64,000 bases of DNA from UBA1081 sp045535305 (GTDB taxonomy: Bacteria; Bacillota; Clostridia; Oscillospirales; Acutalibacteraceae): assembly GCA_045535305.1 (NCBI GenBank), contig JAZSLJ010000073.1, positions 62,001 to 126,000 of the forward strand. The letters run 5' to 3'. Positions 35,141 through 43,867 of the stretch are shown here, in pieces. Numbering within the stretch: position 1 is the first letter of the stretch; each line of letters opens with the position of its first letter. The notes below the pieces were generated by a model. That model searched no databases. It was not told the DNA's origin and worked only from the letters and a program-made list of their open reading frames with translations. The translations under genes were made by a program, and so were the position numbers.

Positions 35141-35174
35141 AAAAAAGCACTGTCGGATGTTCAGCCAACAGTGC
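35141..35174 (-). terminator. Terminator of the GDSL hydrolase gene
   Basis: On the minus strand, GCACTGTTGG and TCCGACAGTGC form a near-perfect stem followed by a run of T residues. It lies 23 nt beyond the stop codon. Confidence 0.85.
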
Positions 35175-35196
35175 ATAATTCTAAGCTATTCAAAAA

Positions 35197-36042
35197 TCAA
35201 AATATATTTGCAATGAATCCATAAATAACTGACATTATATGGAAGAAGAAACCATATGCATCAAGCATCATTGTCATGATTGCCGGAATCTGTATATCAA
35301 CACCTTTTTCTTCAATAACAGGCTCTGTGCTTTCGCCAAGTCCAAGTTCATAGAGTTCTGCAAGAACTTCATTTGCAATTATTTCATTACCCTTTGCGCT
35401 GGGATGAATTTCATCATCTGCAAAGTTCTCCATGTCATCACCAAGTGCCGAGCCCACGTCAACGATCACAATTTCTCCCGGATTTTCTTCATTGTAACGG
35501 GCGATCGCTGCATTGATTCTGTCTGCCCCCTCCTGATAAGGAGCTCTGAGATAGCCAGACTGGGGATTATAAAGTGTCTGCATAAGTATAACAGCATCTT
35601 CATTATATTCATTTATAATATTAATGATTTCGCAAAGATTTACATAAACATTTTCTGCGATTGCGTCATACTGTGAGTGATCACCTTTGACAATGGAATC
35701 AAACATAAGCCCGATAAGGTTGTTCATAAGGAAATCATTTCCGCCGATTGAAATACTGATAATATCAGCTTTTTTAAGATCTGCAATTACTGTTTCATTT
35801 GATAAACGATTTATAAGGTTTGCAGTTGTATGACCGGGAACGGAATGGTTTGCATACTCATAACCGTTTGTGTCTGCGACGATTTTACCGTAACAGGCAG
35901 CTTTTGAATTTGAAATGCCCGAACCGTAAGCTATCGAATCGCCAAGTACAAGATAAAACTTTTCGTCCTGTGCAAAAGCAGAAACACCAAATGAGCAGAT
36001 AAGAATTGCCAGACTGAGAATAATAGCCGTAAATTTTTTCAT
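35197..36042 (-). CDS. Secreted SGNH/GDSL hydrolase with hydrophobic tail
   Basis: A 281-residue exported esterase-type protein. A signal peptide ends near VSAFA. The SGNH blocks are all present: GDSIAYG (serine), SIGGNDF (block III with N) and DDEIHPSAKG (D and H). After an acidic linker (GESTEPVIEEKG) it ends in a strongly hydrophobic, aromatic tail, IMSVIYGFIANIF. That tail is like those on the exported proteins ending at 21647, 25971 and 61657. The ATG at 36042 has GAGGTG upstream. It probably removes acyl groups from glycans or lipids at the cell surface. Confidence 0.88.
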   Translation of the reverse strand: MKKFTAIILSLAILICSFGVSAFAQDEKFYLVLGDSIAYGSGISNSKAACYGKIVADTNGYEYANHSVPGHTTANLINRLSNETVIADLKKADIISISIGGNDFLMNNLIGLMFDSIVKGDHSQYDAIAENVYVNLCEIINIINEYNEDAVILMQTLYNPQSGYLRAPYQEGADRINAAIARYNEENPGEIVIVDVGSALGDDMENFADDEIHPSAKGNEIIANEVLAELYELGLGESTEPVIEEKGVDIQIPAIMTMMLDAYGFFFHIMSVIYGFIANIF

Positions 36043-36072
36043 TTTGAGTTGCACCTCTATCCTTTTTGGAAA

Positions 36073-36101
36073 ATTATAACATAAAAACTCACGCAAGTCA
36101 A
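36073..36101 (-). promoter_or_regulatory. Promoter for the GDSL hydrolase
   Basis: Minus-strand TTGACT (36101-36096) and TATAAT (36078-36073) with 17 nt spacing. Confidence 0.75.
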
Positions 36102-36127
36102 CAAAGCACTTGTTACATTATATCACA

Positions 36128-36157
36128 TTGACAGAATTTACTGATGTATGATATTAT
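36128..36157 (+). promoter_or_regulatory. Promoter for the first small membrane protein
   Basis: TTGACA (36128-36133) and TATTAT (36152-36157) with 18 nt spacing, divergent from the GDSL hydrolase promoter. Confidence 0.65.
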
Positions 36158-36197
36158 TATGTAAAGTTATTTCAATAAATTGCAAGGGTGTGTAACT

Positions 36198-36638
36198 GTG
36201 CTGTATAAAAAGTCTAATTCTGTCATAGAGCGTTCCTCAGATTGTTCGAATAAAGAATCAAATAAAATTAGTATTGTGAAATTACCAAAGACATACAGTA
36301 TTATTTTTGCCGGACTATATCTGTTATTTCATTTGCCGATAATAGGGTACATTGGAACTAATAATTATTCCAAAAAGGAAATGATAGTATTTTTTATAAC
36401 AGTAATGTTTATTTGCTTAATCTTTTTTATCAGCACTTTAAATTGGAAGATTACATATGATTCCAATGGATTTTCTTACAGAACATCATTTAGAAGAACT
36501 CTTAACTATAAGTATTCAGATATAGAAAAAATTAAACGAACAAAGAGCGACATGGTATTATTAAAAACTGCTAAACGGTGGCTTATTATTGATCCATACG
36601 CTGTTGGTAAAGATAATTTTATGAAAATGATTAAATAG
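36198..36638 (+). CDS. Small membrane protein with PH-like tail, unknown function
   Basis: A 146-residue protein. Two transmembrane helices are visible (about residues 33-52 and 61-82), separated by a short loop. A soluble tail of strands (WKITYDSNGFSYRTSFRRTLNYKYSDIEKI) follows that reads like a bacterial PH-type domain. GTG at 36198 is chosen because AAGGGTG lies about 8 nt upstream; a TTG at 36180 precedes that site. Base composition is AT-richer than flanking genes and it uses TTA and ATA freely, suggesting later acquisition. No homolog recognised. Confidence 0.6.
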   Translation: MLYKKSNSVIERSSDCSNKESNKISIVKLPKTYSIIFAGLYLLFHLPIIGYIGTNNYSKKEMIVFFITVMFICLIFFISTLNWKITYDSNGFSYRTSFRRTLNYKYSDIEKIKRTKSDMVLLKTAKRWLIIDPYAVGKDNFMKMIK

Positions 36639-36702
36639 ATAATCAATATCTGCAAAACAATTATTACTTGAAATATTTTATTAAATTACAGAGGTGTGGG
36701 GT

Positions 36703-37116
36703 GTGGAAATGCAAGGATTATTTATATTACTATTTTTTTTACTCTTTCTCATTGATTCATTGGTTATTAGTTTTGCAAGAAAACTGTTATTTGATTTTTT
36801 AGTAGGTCAGAATAATAAAAAAATTGCTCGTAATATTCATAGACAACAAAAGTTCATAAATAAAATTACAATGAGATACATTAAAGCGAATTTAAATCAA
36901 AATTTATCTACATTTAAAATCTTTCATTGTATTTACATGATTGAGATTTTTACTCTTATCCCTCAATATATAATTCTATTGGCTATTTTTATTTTTGCAG
37001 GAAATTTTGCTAATTTTATATTGCTTGCATTTTTTGCAATAAAGTTTTTATTGTTTATTGTCTATTGGTGGCAATTTGATGCAAACAGAGTTTCTAAATT
37101 TAGAAAAAAATCATAA
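36703..37116 (+). CDS. Small membrane protein, unknown function
   Basis: A roughly 137-residue protein. A strongly hydrophobic N-terminal helix (GLFILLFFLLFLIDSLVI) is followed by a basic cytoplasmic stretch (GQNNKKIARNIHRQQKFINK) and two more helices near residues 80-125. It ends in basic KFRKKS. The exact start is unsure: GTG at 36703 fits AGAGGTG best, while ATG at 36709 is also possible. Like its neighbour it is AT-rich. It lies 64 nt after that gene and has no visible promoter of its own, so the two may form a unit. Function not recognised. Confidence 0.55.
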   Translation: MEMQGLFILLFFLLFLIDSLVISFARKLLFDFLVGQNNKKIARNIHRQQKFINKITMRYIKANLNQNLSTFKIFHCIYMIEIFTLIPQYIILLAIFIFAGNFANFILLAFFAIKFLLFIVYWWQFDANRVSKFRKKS

Positions 37117-37158
37117 GTCAGCAAATCAATATTTTATATAAAATATTTTAAATAACTA

Positions 37159-37187
37159 TTGACATTTTGTTTTGTCGATTGTATAAT
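37159..37187 (+). promoter_or_regulatory. Consensus promoter of the leuACDB operon
   Basis: TTGACA (37159-37164) and TATAAT (37182-37187) with 17 nt spacing, directly ahead of the T-box leader. Confidence 0.9.
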
Positions 37188-37189
37188 AA

Positions 37190-37482
37190 CTCCAATACAG
37201 ATTAAACGCAATGACAAGGCTAAAGGGTCATTCGCAACGGATTTTCAGAGAGCAGCCGTCCGGTGCAAGGCTGTAACCGTGAGTGATCGTATCTCTCCTT
37301 CGAGCGGTCGACTGAACACCGTCTTTGACGGTTGCGTAGGAAGAACGGAGCTTCATCGTTAAAGAAGTATCGTATTCGGCTTAATGCCCGATATGAGAAG
37401 AGTGGGTGATTTAATCACCAATTAGAGTGGTACCACGGACTTTACTGTTCCGTCTCTTTGTTTGAGACGGGGCATTTTTTGT
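37190..37482 (+). promoter_or_regulatory. T-box riboswitch controlling leuACDB
   Basis: This 5' leader fills the 405-nt gap before leuA. It reads uncharged tRNA and decides whether transcription continues. The diagnostic T-box sequence AGAGTGGTACCACGG is at 37424-37438. A long stem I region precedes it, with CAGAGAGC and CGGTGCAAGGCTG elements. A terminator at 37446-37480 closes the leader. The probable specifier is CTC (leucine) within 37293-37297, just before CCTTCGAGC, in the position specifiers usually occupy. Leucine fits the downstream genes. The specifier assignment is a visual alignment and less certain than the T-box itself. Confidence 0.93.
37446..37480 (+). terminator. T-box regulated terminator
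   Basis: TGTTCCGTCTC (37446-37456) pairs with GAGACGGGGCA (37464-37474), two of the pairs being G-U, followed by six T residues. It is mutually exclusive with the T-box antiterminator. Confidence 0.88.
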
Positions 37483-37522
37483 TTTAGTGTAATCTGTATA
37501 AATTTCAGAAGAGGTGAACTTT

Positions 37523-39196
37523 ATGAACGGTACTCAGAAGTATACAAGACAGTTTTTTATGCCGCCTGAGGTCAAAGGCGAATGGATGAAAAAGACTTAT
37601 ATCGACAAAGCTCCCATTTGGTGCTCTGTTGACTTGCGAGACGGTAATCAGTCTCTTATTATTCCTATGAGTCTTGAAGAAAAAGTTGAGTTTTTCAAGC
37701 TTCTTGTAAAAATAGGTTTTAAACAGATTGAGGTAGGTTTTCCCGCAGCAAGTGAAACCGAATATCAGTTCTTACGTACACTTATTGAAAACGATCTTAT
37801 TCCCGACGATGTAACAATTCAGGTGCTTACTCAGTCAAGAGAACATATTATTAAGAAAACATTTGAGAGCCTTAAGGGTATCAAGAATGAGAATCATGTA
37901 ATCGTGCATCTTTATAATTCAACATCTGTTGCACAGCGTGAACAGGTATTCAAAAAAAGCAAAGAGCAGATTAAGCAGATTGCCATTGAAGGTGCAACTC
38001 TTTTTGACACACTTGCAAAGGAATACGGTGTTAAGTACCGCTATGAGTATTCTCCCGAGTCATTTACAGGTACAGAGCCGGAATATGCACTTGAGGTATG
38101 TAATGCTGTGCTTGATATCTGGCAACCCACAGCAGACAGAAAGGTTGTTATCAATCTTCCCGTAACAGTTGAACATTCAATGCCTCATGTTTACGCAAAT
38201 CAGATTGAGTATATGAGCAACTATCTTAAATATAGAGAGAATGTTGAAATTTCACTTCATCCTCACAATGACAGAGGTTGTGCAGTTGCAGACTGTGAAC
38301 TGGGGCTTCTTGCAGGCGCAGACCGTATAGAGGGTACTCTTTTCGGTAACGGTGAAAGAACAGGTAATGCAGATATCGTAACACTCGGTATGAATATGTA
38401 TTCACAGGGTGTTGACCCCGAGCTTGATTTCTCAAATATGCCCGAAATCGTATCCGTATATGAGAAAGTAACAAGAATGTCGGTTTATGAGCGCTCGCCT
38501 TATTCGGGCAACCTTGTATTTGCCGCATTCTCAGGTTCACATCAGGATGCAATCGCAAAGGGTATGAAATACAGAGAAGACAATAACTGTGAATTCTGGA
38601 CAGTTCCTTATCTTCCCATTGACCCCAAAGATGTGGGTAGAGAGTATAAGACAGATGTTATCAGAATTAACTCACAGTCCGGTAAGGGCGGTATCGGTTA
38701 TCTGCTTGAAAAGCAGTACGGCTATATTCTTCCCATGAAAATGCGTGAAGATGTCGGCTACTGCGTAAAAGATGTTTCCGATAAAGGCCATAAAGAGCTT
38801 CAGCCTGATGAAGTTTTCGATGTGTTCAAAGAAAACTATGTCAATGTTATTAACGGACCTGTAAAATATATCGACTGTCATTTTGTCCGTAAATCCGATA
38901 CAGTTGCTTATCTTACATTCGAAAAAGACGGCATAGTTGATGATATTGCAGGTAACGGTAACGGTAGTCTTGACGCTGTTGTTACAGCACTTCATAAAGG
39001 CGGAATTGAATTTACAAATCTTCAATATACAGAGCACGCTCTCAATACAGGTTCAACATCAAAAGCTGTTTCTTATGTGAGCGTTACTATGGCAGACGGC
39101 AAAGTAAGCTGGGGTGTAGGTGTGGACGACGATATTATCGTATCTTCTATCTATGCGCTGTTCTCAGCTATCAACCGTTACTACAAAAATAAATAA
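37523..39196 (+). CDS. leuA: 2-Isopropylmalate synthase
   Basis: First committed step of leucine synthesis: condenses acetyl-CoA with 2-ketoisovalerate. The 557-residue protein starts its HMGL-like barrel with CSVDLRDGNQSL. It carries HPHNDRGCAVADCELGLLAGADRIEGTLFGNGERTGN in pieces typical of the family, and a C-terminal regulatory domain (last ~150 residues) that senses leucine. The length and sequence match the longer yeast/actinobacterial-type LeuA rather than the ~510-residue form. ATG at 37523 follows GAGGTG; the GTG within that site is not the start. Regulated by the T-box leader. Confidence 0.96.
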   Translation: MNGTQKYTRQFFMPPEVKGEWMKKTYIDKAPIWCSVDLRDGNQSLIIPMSLEEKVEFFKLLVKIGFKQIEVGFPAASETEYQFLRTLIENDLIPDDVTIQVLTQSREHIIKKTFESLKGIKNENHVIVHLYNSTSVAQREQVFKKSKEQIKQIAIEGATLFDTLAKEYGVKYRYEYSPESFTGTEPEYALEVCNAVLDIWQPTADRKVVINLPVTVEHSMPHVYANQIEYMSNYLKYRENVEISLHPHNDRGCAVADCELGLLAGADRIEGTLFGNGERTGNADIVTLGMNMYSQGVDPELDFSNMPEIVSVYEKVTRMSVYERSPYSGNLVFAAFSGSHQDAIAKGMKYREDNNCEFWTVPYLPIDPKDVGREYKTDVIRINSQSGKGGIGYLLEKQYGYILPMKMREDVGYCVKDVSDKGHKELQPDEVFDVFKENYVNVINGPVKYIDCHFVRKSDTVAYLTFEKDGIVDDIAGNGNGSLDAVVTALHKGGIEFTNLQYTEHALNTGSTSKAVSYVSVTMADGKVSWGVGVDDDIIVSSIYALFSAINRYYKNK

Positions 39197-39209
39197 GGAG
39201 AGTATTATA

Positions 39210-40472
39210 ATGGGAATGACAATGACACAAAAGATTCTTGCCGCACACGCAGGCCTTGAGTCGGTTGAAGCAGGTCAGCTTATAATGGCAAAGCTCGACC
39301 TTGTATTGGGTAATGATATAACATCACCTGTTGCTATCAATGAATTCAGCAAAAACGGATTCAGCACAGTTTTTGATAATACAAAAATCGCAATGGTTAT
39401 GGACCACTTTGTTCCTAACAAAGATATTAAAGCTGCACAGCAGACAAAACAGTGCCGTACTTTTGCTAAATCATTCAATATTACAAATTACTACGATGTT
39501 GGCGAAATGGGTATTGAGCATGCTCTTATTCCCGAAAAAGGTCTTGCCGCACCCGGCGACTGTATTATCGGTGCAGACTCACATACTTGTACATACGGTG
39601 CACTCGGTGCATTTTCAACAGGTATCGGCAGTACGGATATGGCGGCAGGTATGGCAACAGGTAAAGCATGGTTTAAAGTACCTTCTGCAATCAAATTCAC
39701 ACTTACTGGTTCTCTGCGTAAGGGAGTTTCCGGTAAGGATGTAATTCTTCACATCATCGGTATGATCGGTGTTGACGGCGCACTTTACCGTTCAATGGAG
39801 TTTACGGGCGAAGGCTTGCATTCTCTCTCTATGGATGACCGTCTTGCTATGGCTAATATGGCTATTGAAGCAGGTGCAAAGAACGGTATTTTTGAGGTTG
39901 ATGATAAAACTCTTGAATATGTAAAGGGCAGAGTAAACCGTGAATTTACAGTTTACAAAGCTGATGAAGATGCTGTTTATGATGAAGAATATGTAATCAA
40001 TCTCAGCGAAATCGTATCAACAGTTGCTTGTCCTCATCTTCCCGAAAATACAAGACCCGCTTCGGAGCTTACAGATATTGTTCCCGATCAGGTTGTTATC
40101 GGTTCTTGCACAAACGGCAGAATTTCCGATATGAAAGCGGCTGCCGAAATTCTTAAAGGTAAAAAAGTTGCTAAGGACATAAGATGTATTGTTATTCCTG
40201 CTACACAGTCTGTTTATAAAGAGTGTATCAAGCTCGGATATATGGATATCTTTATTGACGCAGGTTGTGCAGTTTCAACTCCCACTTGCGGTCCTTGTCT
40301 TGGCGGCTATATGGGTATTCTTGCAGATGATGAAATTGCGGTTGCAACAACAAACCGTAACTTTGTAGGCAGAATGGGTGCAAAAAGTTCAAAAATTTAT
40401 CTTGCAAGCCCAGAGGTAGCAGCAGCGACAGCTGTGGCAGGACACATCGTTGATCCCACGGAGGTAGAGTAA
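39210..40472 (+). CDS. leuC: 3-Isopropylmalate dehydratase large subunit
   Basis: Aconitase-type enzyme that isomerises 2- to 3-isopropylmalate with LeuD. The three 4Fe-4S ligand cysteines are visible in IGSCTNGR and in CAVSTPTCGPCLGG. Early motifs GADSHTCTYGALGAFSTGIGSTD are typical. At 420 residues it is the shorter, archaeal/Clostridium-type large subunit. AAGGAG precedes the ATG at 39210. leuD starts within its last codon. Confidence 0.97.
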   Translation: MGMTMTQKILAAHAGLESVEAGQLIMAKLDLVLGNDITSPVAINEFSKNGFSTVFDNTKIAMVMDHFVPNKDIKAAQQTKQCRTFAKSFNITNYYDVGEMGIEHALIPEKGLAAPGDCIIGADSHTCTYGALGAFSTGIGSTDMAAGMATGKAWFKVPSAIKFTLTGSLRKGVSGKDVILHIIGMIGVDGALYRSMEFTGEGLHSLSMDDRLAMANMAIEAGAKNGIFEVDDKTLEYVKGRVNREFTVYKADEDAVYDEEYVINLSEIVSTVACPHLPENTRPASELTDIVPDQVVIGSCTNGRISDMKAAAEILKGKKVAKDIRCIVIPATQSVYKECIKLGYMDIFIDAGCAVSTPTCGPCLGGYMGILADDEIAVATTNRNFVGRMGAKSSKIYLASPEVAAATAVAGHIVDPTEVE

Positions 40473-40951
40473 TGAAAGTAAACGGCAGAGTACATAAGTA
40501 CGGAGATAATATAGATACAGACGTTATCATTCCTGCAAGATATCTGAATACAGCTAATCATAAGGAGCTTGCGGCTCACTGTATGGAAGATATTGATACA
40601 GAATTTGTAAACAAAGTATCAAGCGGCGATATAATGGTTGGCGGTGCAAATTTCGGTTGCGGTTCTTCAAGAGAGCACGCTCCTATTGCAATCAAAGAGT
40701 CTGGTATTTCATGTGTTATCGCATCAACTTTTGCAAGAATTTTTTACAGAAATGCTATAAATATCGGTCTTGCTATCCTTGAATGTCCCGAAGCAAGCGA
40801 AAAAATCGCAGACGGTGATGAAGTAAGTGTTGATTTTGATACAGGCGTTATCAAAAACCTTACAAAAAATGAGGAATACAAGGCACAGCCTTTCCCTGAG
40901 TTCATTAAAGAGATTATCTCCGCTAACGGACTTCTTAATTCATTAAAGTGA
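40472..40951 (+). CDS. leuD: 3-Isopropylmalate dehydratase small subunit
   Basis: Swivel domain partner of LeuC. In 159 residues the family motifs VHKYGDNIDTDVIIPARYL and GGANFGCGSSREHAP are present. The ATG overlaps the leuC stop by one base, so the two subunits are coupled in translation. Short length matches the short LeuC form. Confidence 0.97.
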   Translation: MKVNGRVHKYGDNIDTDVIIPARYLNTANHKELAAHCMEDIDTEFVNKVSSGDIMVGGANFGCGSSREHAPIAIKESGISCVIASTFARIFYRNAINIGLAILECPEASEKIADGDEVSVDFDTGVIKNLTKNEEYKAQPFPEFIKEIISANGLLNSLK

Positions 40952-40962
40952 GGATAAATACT

Positions 40963-42033
40963 ATGAAAAAAGTTATAACTGTTCTAAAAGGCGACGGAAT
41001 CGGTCCGGAAATAGTTGATGAAGCTTTAAAGGTTCTTGATAAAGTTGCTCAGAAGTATTCTCATGAATTTGAGTATAAATATGTTGATATCGGCGGATGT
41101 TCAATAGATAAATTCGGCGTGCCTATTACAGATGAAGGTATGGCACAGTGTAAAAATTGCGACAGTGTTCTTTTAGGTGCTGTAGGCGGCCCTAAATGGG
41201 ATGACTGTCCTCCTGCAATCCGCCCCGAAAAGGCTTTGCTTGCTGTAAGAAGTGAATTAGGTCTTTTTGCAAATCTTCGTCCTACAAAGCTTTTTCCTCA
41301 GCTTGCAGATGCCTCTCCTTTAAAGCAGTCAATCGTAGGTAATGGCATAGATCTTCTTATTGTCCGTGAGCTTACAGGCGGTATTTATTTCGGTAAAAGA
41401 ACAACAGGTGAAGAAAACGGCGAAAAATTTGCCGCAGACGAGCTTAAATATTCAGAATATGAAATTGAGCGTATAGGCAGAGTTGCTTTTGAATCAGCAA
41501 GAAAGAGAAGATGTAAGGTTTCTTCCGTTGATAAAGCAAATGTTCTTGATTCATCAAGACTCTGGAGAAGTGTTATGCATCGTCTTGCAGAAGAATATTC
41601 CGACGTTGAATATGAAGATGTGCTTGTTGACAACACGGCAATGCAGCTTATCAAGAATCCTTCAAGATTTGATGTTGCCGTTACAGAGAATATGTTTGGT
41701 GATATTCTTTCAGATGAAGCAAGTATGCTCACAGGTTCAATAGGTATGATGCCTTCAGCAAGCCTTTCAGAAGGTACACTCGGTATGTACGAACCTATTC
41801 ACGGTTCAGCACCCGACATCGCAGGTATGGATATTGCAAACCCACTCGGCACAATTCTTTCTGCTGCAATGATGCTTCGTTATTCATTTGATATGATTGA
41901 AGAGGCTGATGCAATAGAAGCAGCTGTAAATGCCGTACTTGATGAGGGTTACAGAACTGTTGATATTATGCAGGACGGTATGAAGCAGGTCAAGTGTTCT
42001 GAAATGGGCACGCTTGTAGCAGACAGACTTTGA
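40963..42033 (+). CDS. leuB: 3-Isopropylmalate dehydrogenase
   Basis: NAD-dependent oxidative decarboxylation, the third leucine step. The 356 residues show KGDGIGPEIVDEA at the start, LLGAVGGPKWDD, the substrate arginines in RSELGLFANLRP and RELTGGIYFG, and the C-terminal NAD loop HGSAPDIAGMDIANP. ATG at 40963 is preferred since GAGGA lies 8 nt upstream. It ends the leu operon; no clear terminator follows before the ilv promoter. Confidence 0.97.
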   Translation: MKKVITVLKGDGIGPEIVDEALKVLDKVAQKYSHEFEYKYVDIGGCSIDKFGVPITDEGMAQCKNCDSVLLGAVGGPKWDDCPPAIRPEKALLAVRSELGLFANLRPTKLFPQLADASPLKQSIVGNGIDLLIVRELTGGIYFGKRTTGEENGEKFAADELKYSEYEIERIGRVAFESARKRRCKVSSVDKANVLDSSRLWRSVMHRLAEEYSDVEYEDVLVDNTAMQLIKNPSRFDVAVTENMFGDILSDEASMLTGSIGMMPSASLSEGTLGMYEPIHGSAPDIAGMDIANPLGTILSAAMMLRYSFDMIEEADAIEAAVNAVLDEGYRTVDIMQDGMKQVKCSEMGTLVADRL

Positions 42034-42103
42034 TTTATGCAAAATTTTTAAATTTCAATAAATTATTCGTTATGCATTATGCATTTTGCAACATAACAAA
42101 TAC

Positions 42104-42132
42104 TTGCTATTTTCTATTTAATATATTATAAT
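42104..42132 (+). promoter_or_regulatory. Promoter for ilvBNCD
   Basis: TTGCTA (42104-42109) and TATAAT (42127-42132) with 17 nt spacing. It gives a leader of about 55 nt with no T-box. Confidence 0.75.
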
Positions 42133-42195
42133 TAACAGTAATCTTACTTTTTTTGATGTACACAGTACATTACTAATTCAAAGTGTGGTGAAGTA

Positions 42196-43866
42196 ATGAA
42201 ATTATCAGGATCTGAAATTCTTGTCAGAACTTTGATAGAACAGAATGTAGATGTTGTTTTCGGTTATCCCGGCGGGCAGGTTATCAATATTTATGATACC
42301 CTCTATCAGCATCAGAATGAAATTAAACATATTTTAACAGCTCATGAGCAGGGTGCATCTCATGCGGCAGACGGATATGCAAGATCAACCGGTAAAGTCG
42401 GTGTTGTTATTGCAACATCAGGCCCCGGTGCAACAAATCTTGTTACAGGTCTTGCAACTGCTTATCTTGATTCTGTGCCTGTTGTTGCTATTACCGGTAA
42501 CGTTTCGCTTCCTCTTATCGGCAGGGACAGTTTTCAGGAGGTTGACATAACGGGTATCACAATGCCTATTACAAAGCATAACTATTTTGTAAACAACGGC
42601 GAAGAACTTGCAGATACCATAAGAGAAGCTTTTAAAATTGCAATGTCCGGCAGACCCGGCCCCGTGCTTATTGATATTCCGAAGGATATTCAGACATCTC
42701 TTTATGAATATGAATCGGAACAGGCTGTTGGCTCTGATGAAAAATCAGCAGGAAACAGCGAAAGTATTGCTGAAGCAGTTGAGCTTATCAAAAACGCCAA
42801 AAAGCCTTACATATATTGCGGCGGCGGTGTTATTTCAGGTAATGCATCGGCAGAGGCTATTGCTCTTGCAGAAAAAATTGATGCAGTTATGGGGTGTTCC
42901 TTTATGGGACTTTCTGCTATACCTACTGATAATCCCAGATTTTTAGGTATGCAGGGAATGCACGGTCATTATGCGTCATCAATGGCACAGCATAATGCAG
43001 ACCTTATTATCGCAATAGGTGCAAGATTCAGCGACAGAGCAACAGGTAACAAGGCAAAATATGCTCCTAAAGCAAAAATTATCCACATTGATATTGACAA
43101 TGCGGAGATTGATAAAAACATCAATGTTGAATGCGGAATCTGCGGTGATGTAAAGTTTACATTACAGAAAATTCTTGAATCTGTTGAAAATAAGTCAAAT
43201 CCCCAATGGATTGAACAGGTAAATGCATTTTCAGCCGAAGAAAAAGAACAGAGAGTTCTTTCATCTGATATGACTCCATACAACCTTATAGATGTCATAA
43301 ACAGAACAGTTGATGAAGATACTGTTATCGCAACAGATGTAGGTCAGCACCAGATGTGGGCGGCACAGTATTGCAAATTCTCAAAAACAAGAAAATTTGT
43401 TTCCAGCGGCGGACTGGGTACAATGGGCTTCGGTCTCGGCGCGGCAATCGGTGCACAGATAGGTTCAGGCAAAAAAAGCGTTCTAATCACAGGCGACGGA
43501 AGCTTCGGTATGTGTCTTAACGAATTGGTTACCGCATCATCTTACAATATCCCCGTTGTTATTGTAATTTTCAACAACGGTGTGCTCGGTATGGTTCGTC
43601 AATGGCAGACTCTTTTCTTTGATAAACACTACTCAAATACCGTTCTTGACAGAAAGACCGATTTTGTAAAGCTTGCAGAAGCTTTCGGCATCAAAGGCTA
43701 CCGTTGTACAGAAATGGCTGATTTTGAAAAGACTATGAAATCTGCTTTTGAAGATAACGGCCCTGTTCTTATTGAGTGTTTTGTTGATAAGGATGAAATG
43801 GTATTGCCCATGCTTCCTCCAGGCGGCTCAATGGATGATATAATCGTCGAAAGGTTAGGTGGCTGA
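42196..43866 (+). CDS. ilvB: Acetolactate synthase large subunit
   Basis: Thiamine-diphosphate enzyme for the first common step of valine, leucine and isoleucine synthesis. The 556-residue protein has the catalytic glutamate in TAHEQGASHAADGYAR, the FAD-binding middle domain, and the TPP/Mg motif GDGSFGMCLNEL with the following NN in VIFNNGVLG. A glutamine-rich MVRQWQTLFF follows, as in anabolic AHAS. It is followed 1 nt later by the regulatory subunit gene. GGTG lies ahead of the ATG. Confidence 0.97.
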   Translation: MKLSGSEILVRTLIEQNVDVVFGYPGGQVINIYDTLYQHQNEIKHILTAHEQGASHAADGYARSTGKVGVVIATSGPGATNLVTGLATAYLDSVPVVAITGNVSLPLIGRDSFQEVDITGITMPITKHNYFVNNGEELADTIREAFKIAMSGRPGPVLIDIPKDIQTSLYEYESEQAVGSDEKSAGNSESIAEAVELIKNAKKPYIYCGGGVISGNASAEAIALAEKIDAVMGCSFMGLSAIPTDNPRFLGMQGMHGHYASSMAQHNADLIIAIGARFSDRATGNKAKYAPKAKIIHIDIDNAEIDKNINVECGICGDVKFTLQKILESVENKSNPQWIEQVNAFSAEEKEQRVLSSDMTPYNLIDVINRTVDEDTVIATDVGQHQMWAAQYCKFSKTRKFVSSGGLGTMGFGLGAAIGAQIGSGKKSVLITGDGSFGMCLNELVTASSYNIPVVIVIFNNGVLGMVRQWQTLFFDKHYSNTVLDRKTDFVKLAEAFGIKGYRCTEMADFEKTMKSAFEDNGPVLIECFVDKDEMVLPMLPPGGSMDDIIVERLGG

Positions 43867-43867
43867 T

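Noticed and set aside
37159..37362. Open frame of 67 codons across the leuA leader
   Set aside because: It starts within the -35 hexamer and runs through the T-box stem I, so it is RNA structure and not protein.
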